DNA from: Sphingobium boeckii | Lineage (GTDB): Bacteria; Pseudomonadota; Alphaproteobacteria; Sphingomonadales; Sphingomonadaceae | DNA length: 64,000 nt | Assembly: GCF_014199215.1 (NCBI RefSeq) | Contig: NZ_JACIJC010000004.1 | Coordinates: 496,001-560,000, forward strand | Direction: 5' to 3' | Position numbers and translations under genes: made by a program | Shown: piece by piece, positions 9,171-17,125 of the stretch | Numbering within the stretch: position 1 is the stretch's first letter | Layout of the letters: the number at the start of each line of letters is the position of its first letter | Notes under the pieces: generated by a model | The model's input: the letters and a program-made list of their open reading frames with translations, nothing else | The model's database searches: none | Told to the model about the DNA's origin: nothing

Positions 9171-10778
9171 ATGACCGGCACAGGCGATACGAGACGGACG
9201 ACCGCGCAGGGTTGGAATATCCGCTGGAATGCGGCGCGCGCGGATCAGGCCTATGCCGATGGCTGGTGGAGCGATGAGACCTGCGCCGATGCGCTGGCCC
9301 GCTGGGCGGTGAACGACCCCGAACGCATCCTCGTCATCGACGGTGCCGTGAGCCTGACCGCAGCCACGCTCCACGCCCAGGCGACCCGGCTCGCGCAGGC
9401 GATGCTGGCCCGCTGCACACCGGGCAGCGTCATCTCCTTCATGCTGCCCAATTGGCACGAGGCCGCGGTGATCTACATGGGCGCGACCTTGGCCGGGATG
9501 GTCGTCAATCCGATCCTGCCGTCGCTCCGCGATCACGATCTGCGCTTCATGCTGGCCGATGTCGGGTGCCGCATGATCTTCGTGCCGCCGGTTTTCCGCG
9601 GCCATGATTATGCCGCGATGCTCGGCCGCGTGGCGATCGACCTTGATCAGCCGCCCGAGATCGTCGTCGTGCGCGGCGAAGCCGGGGCGCACACGCCTTA
9701 TCCCGCGCTGCTGAACGAGGATGGCGCTGCTCCGCTGCCCAGGCTCGAACCCGATGAAGTGCGCATGGTGATGTATACCAGCGGCACCACCGGACGGCCC
9801 AAGGGCGTGCTGCACACGCATAATTCGCTCAACGCCCTGATCCGCCAGCTCGGCACGCACTGGCTGATCGCGCCGGGCGATCGCTTCCTCGTGCCATCGC
9901 CGATCAGCCATATCGGCGGCTCCATCTATGCGTTCGAAACCCCGCTGCTGCTGGGTGCCACCGCGATCCTGATGGAGAAATGGGATGCCGGCGACGCCCT
10001 CGGCATTATGGCGGACCAGCATGGCACCCATATGGCCGGTGCCACGCCCTTCCTGCAGCAATTGCTCGCCGCCGCACAGGCAGCGGATACCCGCCTGCCC
10101 GATCTGAAACTGTTCATCTGCGGCGGTGCATCGGTGCCCCCGGCGCTGATCCGGGAGGCGTCCGCTTATTTCGATCGAACCATCGTCAGCCGCGTCTATG
10201 GCTCCACCGAAGTGCCCGTCACCACGGTGGGAGTGATCGATCGAGCGGATCTCGATCACGCTTCCGAAACCGACGGGCGCGCCGGCATCGCCACGATCAA
10301 GCTGGCACCCGATGGCGAAATTCGCGCGCGCGGACCACAGATGCTGGTCGGCTATATCCATAGCGAAGACGAAGCGACGGCGTTTGACGAAGATGGCTAT
10401 TACCGCACCGGGGATCAGGGCCGCTGGATCGACGAGGATTATGTGGTGGTCACCGGCCGGATCAAGGATCTCATCATCCGCAATGGGGAGAATATCTCGC
10501 CCAAGGAGATTGAGGATTTGCTCGTGGCCCACCCCGACATCGCGGAGATCGCGATCGTCGGCATTCCCGATGCGCGGACAGGCGAACGCGCCGTCGCGGT
10601 GATCGTCCCGCGCGATGGCAGAGCGCCCGATACCGCCGCGATCGCCGCATTTCTGGGTGGCTTCGGCGTGGCGAAGTTCAAATATCCCGAGGCGGTCGCG
10701 CTCTGGGATGCACTGCCCAAGAATGACGCGGGCAAGGTGCTGAAACAGGCGATCCGCACCTCGCTCACCGCCGGCTAG
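9171..10778 (+). CDS. AMP-dependent acyl-CoA synthetase/ligase
   Basis: 535 aa adenylate-forming ligase that activates a carboxylic acid to its CoA thioester. The P-loop core Y-T-S-G-T-T-G-R-P-K-G is near residue 201, G-S-T-E-V-P at about 345, Y-R-T-G-D near 410, and the C-terminal lysine motif P-K-N-D-A-G-K-V at about 522. The ATG at 9171 is used. A TTG at 9090 has a better ribosome site (AGAGGGG) and would add 27 residues, so the start is uncertain. It stands upstream of two SDR genes, suggesting acid activation followed by beta-oxidation-like steps. The substrate is unknown. Confidence 0.87.
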   Translation: MTGTGDTRRTTAQGWNIRWNAARADQAYADGWWSDETCADALARWAVNDPERILVIDGAVSLTAATLHAQATRLAQAMLARCTPGSVISFMLPNWHEAAVIYMGATLAGMVVNPILPSLRDHDLRFMLADVGCRMIFVPPVFRGHDYAAMLGRVAIDLDQPPEIVVVRGEAGAHTPYPALLNEDGAAPLPRLEPDEVRMVMYTSGTTGRPKGVLHTHNSLNALIRQLGTHWLIAPGDRFLVPSPISHIGGSIYAFETPLLLGATAILMEKWDAGDALGIMADQHGTHMAGATPFLQQLLAAAQAADTRLPDLKLFICGGASVPPALIREASAYFDRTIVSRVYGSTEVPVTTVGVIDRADLDHASETDGRAGIATIKLAPDGEIRARGPQMLVGYIHSEDEATAFDEDGYYRTGDQGRWIDEDYVVVTGRIKDLIIRNGENISPKEIEDLLVAHPDIAEIAIVGIPDARTGERAVAVIVPRDGRAPDTAAIAAFLGGFGVAKFKYPEAVALWDALPKNDAGKVLKQAIRTSLTAG

Positions 10779-10785
10779 GCGCTCC

Positions 10786-11694
10786 TCATCGTCCGCTGAG
10801 CGCCCGTTCGAAACTGTAACGGATATGATCCACATGTCCGTCCAGCCCAAAGATCAGCGGGTCGGCGGGATCGCAGATCGCGTCGATCCTTTCGCCCACC
10901 TGCTCGATCGTCCAGTCCTTCTGATAGACGCCCCGGCTTTCGCCGATGAACGCCCGCGCGACGCGTCCGGCGATCGAAACCAGCATCTCGCCGGTCAGCG
11001 AACAGCTTTCATGCGCCAGCCATCCGACGACGGGGGACACCAGATCCGCGCCCATCGGCGGATAGGCCGAGACGTCGATCCCGTCGGCCATCCGGGTTAC
11101 CGCGCCCGGCACGATGATGTTGCATTTCACGCCCTCCGCCGCGCCTTCGATCGCCACGACATTGTTGAGGCCGATCATGCCCGCTTTCGACATGCCGTAA
11201 TTCACGACATTGGCATTGCCATAGAGCCCGCCGATCGAGGAGGTCAGGATGATCCGGCCATAGCCCGCCTTGCACATGATCGGGAACGCGGGACGCACCA
11301 CATGAAAGGCACCGCGCAGGTGCACGTCGATCACGGCATCGAAATCTTCCTGGCTCAGATCCTTCATCGAGCCGTAGCGGACGTTGCCGGCATTGTGGAT
11401 CAGGATGTCGATCCGCCCGAAATGATCAAGCGCCGCCTGGATGATCGCCTGGCCGCCTTCGGGCGTGGCCACCGACTCGGTGCACGCCACGGCTGTGCCG
11501 CCCGCCGCCCGGATTTCGCGCACCACTTCTTCCGCCGGACCGACATCGATACCGTCCCCGCGCATCGGGCCGCCCGGATCGTTGACCACGATCCTGGCCC
11601 CGCGCGCGGCGAGCAGCAGCGCATATTCCCGTCCGAGGCCGCGGCCCGCACCGGTGATCACGGCAACGCGATCGTCGAATCTCAGCTCTGACAT
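10786..11694 (-). CDS. Short-chain dehydrogenase, HSD17B4-like
   Basis: 302 aa SDR. The NAD(P) motif T-G-A-G-R-G-L-G-R-E is at about residues 14-23, N-A-G-N at about 93, and the catalytic Y-x-x-x-K in V-N-Y-G-M-S-K near 160. The R-I-V-V-N-D-P-G-G segment after the first helix and the long C-terminus resemble the dehydrogenase part of peroxisomal multifunctional enzyme 2, which acts on 3-hydroxyacyl-CoAs. Start 11694 is preferred over the adjacent ATG at 11697 because of GAGG spacing. It converges with the CoA ligase, leaving only 7 bp between stops, and is divergent from another SDR. Confidence 0.87.
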   Translation of the reverse strand: MSELRFDDRVAVITGAGRGLGREYALLLAARGARIVVNDPGGPMRGDGIDVGPAEEVVREIRAAGGTAVACTESVATPEGGQAIIQAALDHFGRIDILIHNAGNVRYGSMKDLSQEDFDAVIDVHLRGAFHVVRPAFPIMCKAGYGRIILTSSIGGLYGNANVVNYGMSKAGMIGLNNVVAIEGAAEGVKCNIIVPGAVTRMADGIDVSAYPPMGADLVSPVVGWLAHESCSLTGEMLVSIAGRVARAFIGESRGVYQKDWTIEQVGERIDAICDPADPLIFGLDGHVDHIRYSFERALSGR

Positions 11695-11873
11695 CATGGC
11701 CTCATGGGTTCGCGCAGACAGACCCGATGAGTGATCCGCCCGGTCTCTTGGTGCAAGGATGCGGCTTTGTGAGGCCAAAGGCATCGCACGGGCGTCATTG
11801 TCGGCGGGCATTTCGCGCCTTGGCGATCATTGGCTATGACAGGCTGAACGCACGACAGGGATTGGGTATCAGG

Positions 11874-12656
11874 ATGCAGGTTGCGATTATCACCGGCGCG
11901 GGCAGCGGGATCGGCCTTGGCACCGCGAAGATGCTCTATGATGCGGGCATGGCGATCGTCGGCGTCGGGCGCGATCAGGCCAAGCTCGCCGCGCTCGAAA
12001 CCACGATCGCCGATCCCGCCCGTCTCGCCACGCTCTCGATCGACGTCACGGCGGACGATGCACCGCAACGGATCGTCCAATGCGCGCTCGATCGCTTCGG
12101 CCGGATCGATTTCCTCGTCAACAACGCCGGTTCGGGCAGCCCCAAGCCCCTGCACGAGACCGATGACGAGACCCTCGATTATTTCCTCGGCCTGATGCTG
12201 CGCGCGCCATTCCGCCTATGCCGCGAAGCGATCGTCCATATGGGCGAGGGCTGCGGTATCGTGAACGTCAGCTCCACCTATGCGGTGATCGGCGGACGCC
12301 GCGGCGGCGCTTATTCGGCGGCCAAGGGCGGGCTGGATGCGCTGACCAAGCATATCGCGTGCGATTATGGCCCCCAGGGCATCCGCGCCAATTGCGTCGC
12401 GCCCGGCGTCACCATGACGGACATGGTGCGCCACCGCTTCGAGGATGAAATGTTCAAGCGCGTCAATGTGGAGACCACGCCCTTTCCGCGTCTCGGCGAG
12501 GTCAGCGATGTCGCCAGCACGATCGCCTTCCTCTGCTCGCCCGGGGCCGGCTTCATCAACGGCCAGACGATCGTGGTGGATGGCGGCTGGACGACGACCA
12601 AATATCTCTCGCCGCGCGCACTCACGACCCGATGGGTAGATGCTGCCGAGACATGA
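11874..12656 (+). CDS. Short-chain dehydrogenase/reductase
   Basis: 260 aa classical SDR. The Rossmann motif T-G-A-G-S-G-I-G-L-G is at residues 7-16, N-N-A-G-S-G at about 83, the catalytic Ser in N-V-S-S-T-Y and Y-S-A-A-K near 147-151. The C-terminal F-I-N-G-Q-T-I-V-V-D-G-G block is standard. The ATG at 11874 is chosen because the conserved beta-alpha-beta starts right there; about 50 upstream residues in the frame have no SDR character. It is followed after 68 bp by the exported hydrolase and could share its transcript. Substrate unknown. Confidence 0.88.
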   Translation: MQVAIITGAGSGIGLGTAKMLYDAGMAIVGVGRDQAKLAALETTIADPARLATLSIDVTADDAPQRIVQCALDRFGRIDFLVNNAGSGSPKPLHETDDETLDYFLGLMLRAPFRLCREAIVHMGEGCGIVNVSSTYAVIGGRRGGAYSAAKGGLDALTKHIACDYGPQGIRANCVAPGVTMTDMVRHRFEDEMFKRVNVETTPFPRLGEVSDVASTIAFLCSPGAGFINGQTIVVDGGWTTTKYLSPRALTTRWVDAAET

Positions 12657-12724
12657 GGCCGCGCCGCATCGGCGGCACAACAGGCAGCGGGATCAAAAAG
12701 CCCGCGCTATTAGGGAGAGAGAAG

Positions 12725-13816
12725 ATGACCATCGGATCGCGCGCATTGCGCTTCGTCATACCGACCATCGCCGCCATTCTCGGGAGCAGCAGCGCCAGCG
12801 CGCAGGAGCCGCCCCCCGCCCCGGCCGTGATCGAACCGGACGGCACGGTGAACGTCCCCGCCTTCCGCCTGCCCCCGTCTGTCTATCTCAGCGCGGAAGC
12901 GGCGAAGGCACTGCCCCGCACGCCCACCGATCCCGAAGAACCGATGATGCGCGCATTGGCCACGGGGCAAGCCGGCGCGCTGCGGCAGCGAATGCCGCAG
13001 CTCATGGGGCCGAGCCTCGACAAGCTGAAGGCGATGTATCAGGTCGAGACGCGGGTGGGCGAAATCGCCGGCGTCCCCGCCGTCTACGCCAGGCCGGTGG
13101 GCGGCGTGCCCAAGGCCAATGCAAAGAAGATCCTGCTCAATCTGCCTGGCGGCGGCTTTATCATGGGTGCGGCCGGCGGCACGGGCATGATCGAATCGAT
13201 CCCGCTGGCCGGTCTTGCCGGCGTGGAGATCGTCAGCATCACCTATCGTCAGGGTCCGGAGCATCGATATCCGGCAGCCACCGAGGATGTGGTGAAGGTC
13301 TATCGCACACTGCTCAAGACCTACAAGCCGCAGGATATTGCGATCTTCGGATGTTCGGCCGGGGGGCTGCTCACCGCCGAAGCCATGGCGCTGTTCGTCA
13401 AGCAAGGTCTGCCGATGCCCGCAGCGATCGGCATCTTCTGTGCTTCGGCCGATGCCCGCTGGGGCGGGGACAGCCGCGCCTTTGGTCGCCCGTTCCAGGG
13501 ATTTGCGCCCAAGGAAGACAGTCGGGATTATTTCAAGGGTGTCGATCTGGCAGATCCGATGGTGTCGCCCGTCCTTTCTGCCGAAACGCTTGCCCAATTC
13601 CCGCCCGCGCTTATCATCACCGGCACGCGCGCGTTCGAGATGAGCGCCGCGGTCAACACGCATCGCGAATTGATCAAGGCCGGCAGGACCGCCGATCTCC
13701 ATGTGTGGGACGGCCTGGGTCACGCCTTTTTCTATGATGCCGCCCTGCCCGAATCGCGCGAAGCCTTCGATGTGATGACGCGCTTTTTCCGAACGCATCT
13801 CAAGCTGGCGAAATAG
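12725..13816 (+). CDS. Exported alpha/beta hydrolase (HSL-type)
   Basis: 363 aa. A Sec signal peptide (T-I-G-S-R-A-L-R-F then a hydrophobic core ending S-A-S-A-Q) marks it as periplasmic or secreted. The fold is alpha/beta hydrolase-3: an oxyanion-hole motif P-G-G-G-F (His of the usual H-G-G-G replaced by Pro) at about residue 141, nucleophile elbow G-C-S-A-G-G near 211, and a C-terminal G-L-G-H-A-F-F histidine near 333. The start has GGGAGAGAGAAG just upstream. It probably de-esterifies an external substrate that the neighbouring SDR, CoA ligase and P450 genes then process. That is inference from position. Confidence 0.85.
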   Translation: MTIGSRALRFVIPTIAAILGSSSASAQEPPPAPAVIEPDGTVNVPAFRLPPSVYLSAEAAKALPRTPTDPEEPMMRALATGQAGALRQRMPQLMGPSLDKLKAMYQVETRVGEIAGVPAVYARPVGGVPKANAKKILLNLPGGGFIMGAAGGTGMIESIPLAGLAGVEIVSITYRQGPEHRYPAATEDVVKVYRTLLKTYKPQDIAIFGCSAGGLLTAEAMALFVKQGLPMPAAIGIFCASADARWGGDSRAFGRPFQGFAPKEDSRDYFKGVDLADPMVSPVLSAETLAQFPPALIITGTRAFEMSAAVNTHRELIKAGRTADLHVWDGLGHAFFYDAALPESREAFDVMTRFFRTHLKLAK

Positions 13817-13831
13817 CCGGGTCGCACGGTC

Positions 13832-14461
13832 TCAAGCCTTGATCGCGCGCCAGCAGAATTCCCAGATGTCACCGGCCAGCACGGTCCGGCGCTGTAGATC
13901 GGGGCGCGCGCCTTCCTCGGCCAGCAATTCGGTATGCACCGTGGTCGAGACCAGATTGTAGACCAGCATCGCCATCCACGGTGCGGCCGCTGCCCGCACC
14001 TGGCCCGCAGCCATGCCATCGGACATTTGCCGCGCGATCAGGTCGATGAGCGGGCTGACCGCTTTCTGCAGCGCCGCCGGGCGCGCTTCGGCCAGGCGAA
14101 GATGTTCGCGGCTGAGCGCTGCTCCGCGCCGCTGCCCCTGTTCGCTCGGTGCCTGATCCGCCATGCCGCGCCCCAGCACGATCGCAGTCACGATATGGCG
14201 CAGCCGCGCCATGGGATCGGGCAACGCATCCACCTGCTCGGCAAAGAGCGTGGCGGCCAGGCGCAGCGTATGCGCGAACACCGCGAGCACCAGATCGTCC
14301 TTGCCCGCAAAACAATCGTAAAAGGCGCGCCGCGCCAGCCCCGTGCGCAGGAGCACAGCGCGGATCGTCAGGCCTTCCAGCCCGGCCTCATCGAGCAGGT
14401 CATAGGCCGCGGCCACGATCTGCGTGGCGCGATCGCAGACGTCGCCTTCAACCTCACTCAC
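13832..14461 (-). CDS. TetR-family transcriptional regulator
   Basis: 209 aa. The N-terminal helix-turn-helix (G-L-T-I-R-A-V-L-L-R-T-G-L-A-R-R-A-F-Y-D-C-F) spans about residues 32-55, followed by an all-helical ligand domain. The start is GTG at 14461. It is divergent from the ferredoxin-P450 pair, with a clean dyad GAGAAC-N3-GTTCTC in the intervening DNA, so it is the obvious candidate repressor of that pair. It converges with the exported hydrolase, 15 bp apart. Confidence 0.88.
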   Translation of the reverse strand: MSEVEGDVCDRATQIVAAAYDLLDEAGLEGLTIRAVLLRTGLARRAFYDCFAGKDDLVLAVFAHTLRLAATLFAEQVDALPDPMARLRHIVTAIVLGRGMADQAPSEQGQRRGAALSREHLRLAEARPAALQKAVSPLIDLIARQMSDGMAAGQVRAAAAPWMAMLVYNLVSTTVHTELLAEEGARPDLQRRTVLAGDIWEFCWRAIKA

Positions 14462-14542
14462 CCATGATCTCGCATCCCGCCACCCATCATCCGCAAAACA
14501 AAGCCTTCCCTTCTAACAGCCCGGCGTTATAGTGCCAGCATT

Positions 14543-14557
14543 GAGAACAGCGTTCTC
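14543..14557. promoter_or_regulatory. Candidate TetR operator upstream of ferredoxin-P450
   Basis: GAGAAC-AGC-GTTCTC is a perfect inverted repeat with 6-bp arms and a 3-bp centre, 30 bp before the ferredoxin start and 82 bp before the divergent TetR gene. The size and symmetry suit a TetR dimer. Binding is inferred. Confidence 0.55.
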
Positions 14558-14587
14558 GAAACGAAAAACGGAATGAAGGAGGGGTCG

Positions 14588-14911
14588 ATGGCGTCCATCA
14601 CCTATGTCGAGTTCAATGGTGCGCAGCATGTGATCAACGTCGCTGACGGCGATAATGTGATGCGCGGCGCGCTGGACAATGGAATCGAGGGCATCATCGG
14701 CGAATGCGGCGGCGGCCTCGCCTGCGCCACTTGCCATTGCTATGTCGATGACGCCTGGGCCGATCGCCTGCCCGCACCTGGCCAGACCGAGCTGGACATG
14801 CTCGAATGCGCGTCGGCGGAGCGCAAGGCAACCAGCCGGCTGAGCTGCCAGATCGTCATCGATCCCGCGTTGGACGGCCTCGTCGTCCATCTGCCCGAAA
14901 CGCAATATTGA
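14588..14911 (+). CDS. [2Fe-2S] ferredoxin, adrenodoxin type
   Basis: 107 aa electron carrier. Cluster ligands are C40, C46, C49 and C87, the C-x5-C-x2-C-x37-C pattern of vertebrate-type/putidaredoxin-like ferredoxins. The ATG at 14588 has GAAGGAGGGG directly upstream, far better than the in-frame ATG at 14573. It ends 15 bp before the P450 gene and most likely feeds electrons to it. No ferredoxin reductase gene is present in the window, so one must be supplied from elsewhere. Confidence 0.93.
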   Translation: MASITYVEFNGAQHVINVADGDNVMRGALDNGIEGIIGECGGGLACATCHCYVDDAWADRLPAPGQTELDMLECASAERKATSRLSCQIVIDPALDGLVVHLPETQY

Positions 14912-14926
14912 TTGAGGAGAGCTGCC

Positions 14927-16138
14927 ATGGCCACCGCACCCGCTGCCGAAGTCCCCGCCCATGTTCCCCCCGAGCTGGTCTATGAGATCGGTCTGACCAC
15001 CGGCCCCGAATTTCTCGCCGCGCCGCACGCATTCATGGCGAAGCTGCACGAGACGCACCCGCCGATCTTCTACAGCGTCAATCCGATTGCCGGAAATAGC
15101 TGGGTCACGATCAAACATGCGGATGCCTTTTTCACGCTGCGTCATCCCGAATATTTCACCACCGCCGGCGCGACGCCCTTCCCCCGCGATCCCAATAATT
15201 ATTTCTTCTTCATCCCGCTGGAAATCGATCCGCCGCATCACCGCAAATATCGCGCGATCCTTGATCCCACCTTCTCGCCCCAGGGCGTGCTGAAGCTGGA
15301 GGGCTATATGCGCGGGCTGGCCAATGATCTGATCGACGACTTCATCGACAAGGGCGAGACCGATTTCACCACCGCCTTCGGTCGCCCCCTGCCCGTGTCC
15401 ATCTTCCTCGATCTGATGGGGCTGCCCCAGGATATGCGCGACACCTTCGTCGGCTGGGCCGTCAATCTGCTCCATTCGCAGGATCGCACCTCCGCAGGGC
15501 TCGCGATGCGCGGGATCGAAGCCTATCTGGCGCAGGTCATCGCGGAAAAGACGATGACGCCCGATGATCGCGTGATCAGCACGATCATCCAGGCGCGCCC
15601 CGATGGCGAGCCGCTCACCGAGCGCGAGATTTTCGGCTTCACCTTCTTCCTGTTCATCGCCGGGCTTGATACCGTGTTCGCCACGCTCAACAACATGTGG
15701 CTGTGGCTTGCCAACAATCCCGACCGGCGGCAGGAAATCATCGACAATCCCGACAATATCGACGCGCAGGTGGAAGAGCTTCTGCGCGTTTTCTCGGTCA
15801 CTTTCTCCGGGCGCACGCTCACGCAGGATATCGAGATGCGCGGCGTCCAGATGAAGGCGGGGGATAAATTCTCCAGCATTCTGCCTGCCTGCAATTATGA
15901 TCCGGAGGTGTTTCCCAATCCCACCACGGTGGATTTCAGCCGTCCGCGCAAGCCCATCCTGGCCTTTGCCGGCGGCGTGCATAGCTGCATCGGCGCGCAT
16001 CTGGCGCGGCTGGAAATCAAGGTGGCGTTGCAGGAATGGCTCCGCCGCATTCCCGATTTCAGCGTCGCGCCGGGTGCCAAGACCGAATATTGGCCGGGCG
16101 GCGTGGTCGGGCCGAAGGCGCTGCCGCTGATCTGGTAA
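14927..16138 (+). CDS. Cytochrome P450 monooxygenase
   Basis: 403 aa soluble bacterial P450. The heme-binding loop F-A-G-G-V-H-S-C-I-G places the axial cysteine at residue 354. The I-helix oxygen motif is F-I-A-G-L-D-T-V near 245. The E-x-x-R pair lies in the K-helix (E-E-L-L-R). The start has TTGAGGAG upstream. The I-P-L-E-I-D-P-P-H-H-R-K-Y-R segment resembles class I P450s acting on terpenoids and similar hydrophobic rings, but the substrate is not deducible. It pairs with the ferredoxin at 14588 and is probably controlled by the divergent TetR. Confidence 0.94.
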   Translation: MATAPAAEVPAHVPPELVYEIGLTTGPEFLAAPHAFMAKLHETHPPIFYSVNPIAGNSWVTIKHADAFFTLRHPEYFTTAGATPFPRDPNNYFFFIPLEIDPPHHRKYRAILDPTFSPQGVLKLEGYMRGLANDLIDDFIDKGETDFTTAFGRPLPVSIFLDLMGLPQDMRDTFVGWAVNLLHSQDRTSAGLAMRGIEAYLAQVIAEKTMTPDDRVISTIIQARPDGEPLTEREIFGFTFFLFIAGLDTVFATLNNMWLWLANNPDRRQEIIDNPDNIDAQVEELLRVFSVTFSGRTLTQDIEMRGVQMKAGDKFSSILPACNYDPEVFPNPTTVDFSRPRKPILAFAGGVHSCIGAHLARLEIKVALQEWLRRIPDFSVAPGAKTEYWPGGVVGPKALPLIW

Positions 16139-16144
16139 CAGGTC

Positions 16145-17038
16145 TCAAAAGGATGCGCGGTTGCGCGCCACCAGATCGTTCAGGAAATCGACGACCGCGC
16201 GGATGCGCGGCAGTTTCTGCTGGTCGGCGTGCATCACCATCCAATAGCTGCGGATGATCTCCACCTGCTCGGGCAGGATCCGGATCAGCCGTTCGTCCGC
16301 CTCCGCCGCAAACACATGGAGCAGCCCCAGCCCCAGCCCGGCGGCCACTGCGGCCTGCTGCGCGGCGATCGAGCTTGAACGGAACACCGGGCGCGCATCC
16401 GCCATGATTTCGCGCAGATAGCGCAGCTCGGGCAATTCGAGCATATCGTCGATATACCAGGCGAAGGGATGCGCCGCCGCCTGATCGGCATTCGTGATCG
16501 CGCCGTGCGCGGCCAGATAATCTCGTGAGGCGTACAGGCCGATCCGATAATCCACCAGCCGCTTTGCCACGATCTTGCCCTTGGGCGGGCGGTTGAGCGT
16601 GATCGCGATGTCCGCTTCCCGATTGACCAGGCTCACAAGGCGCGATTGCGGCGACAGCTCCAGATGAAGTTCGGGGTGCAGCGCGCTCAGCCGCGGCACA
16701 TGGGGGGCGAGCAGGAAGGTGCCGAACGCCTCTGGCGTGGCGAGCCGCACCGTGCCCGACACCGCCGCGTCCAGGCCGCCCAGCATGTGCGTCGCGGCCG
16801 AAACCTCCGCCTCCATCCGTTCGGCAAAGGCCACCAGCGCCCCGCCCGCCTCGGTCAGCCGAATTCCGCGCGGCGATCGTTCGGCCAGCTTGGATCCCAC
16901 CACCGCCTCAAGCGCGTTCAGCCTGCGGGCGAGCGTCGTCTGATCCAGCCCCACCTGCCGCGCAGCCGCGGTCATCCGGCCGGCGCGGGCAATGGCCAGG
17001 AAAAGCCGGAGATCATCCCATTGCGGCAGTATGGACAT
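16145..17038 (-). CDS. LysR-family transcriptional regulator
   Basis: 297 aa. The helix-turn-helix lies at about residues 8-60 (D-L-R-L-F-L-A-I-A-R-A, then V-G-L-D-Q-T-T-L-A-R-R-L-N-A-L), then the substrate-binding domain. The start is M-S-I-L-P-Q-W at 17038. The frame stays open for 490 codons upstream, but that is antisense to mmsA and is not coding. It is divergent from mmsA, 87 bp away, so it may control it. A weak GCAT-N10-ATGC dyad at 17084-17101 in between could be its site. The stop is only 7 bp from the P450 stop. Confidence 0.9.
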   Translation of the reverse strand: MSILPQWDDLRLFLAIARAGRMTAAARQVGLDQTTLARRLNALEAVVGSKLAERSPRGIRLTEAGGALVAFAERMEAEVSAATHMLGGLDAAVSGTVRLATPEAFGTFLLAPHVPRLSALHPELHLELSPQSRLVSLVNREADIAITLNRPPKGKIVAKRLVDYRIGLYASRDYLAAHGAITNADQAAAHPFAWYIDDMLELPELRYLREIMADARPVFRSSSIAAQQAAVAAGLGLGLLHVFAAEADERLIRILPEQVEIIRSYWMVMHADQQKLPRIRAVVDFLNDLVARNRASF

Positions 17039-17125
17039 TTTCGCATATCCAATAATCAGTTTTGTGAATTTCGCGGCGCGTTTGCATAGCCTATTCCATG
17101 CGGCAACAAAGTCGAGGAGAGAATC

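Noticed and set aside
7734-10850. 1038-codon minus-strand open frame
   Set aside because: Only the first 1260 bp from the stop encode the symporter. The rest is antisense to the CoA ligase and gives Arg/Gly/His-rich nonsense typical of high-GC shadow frames.
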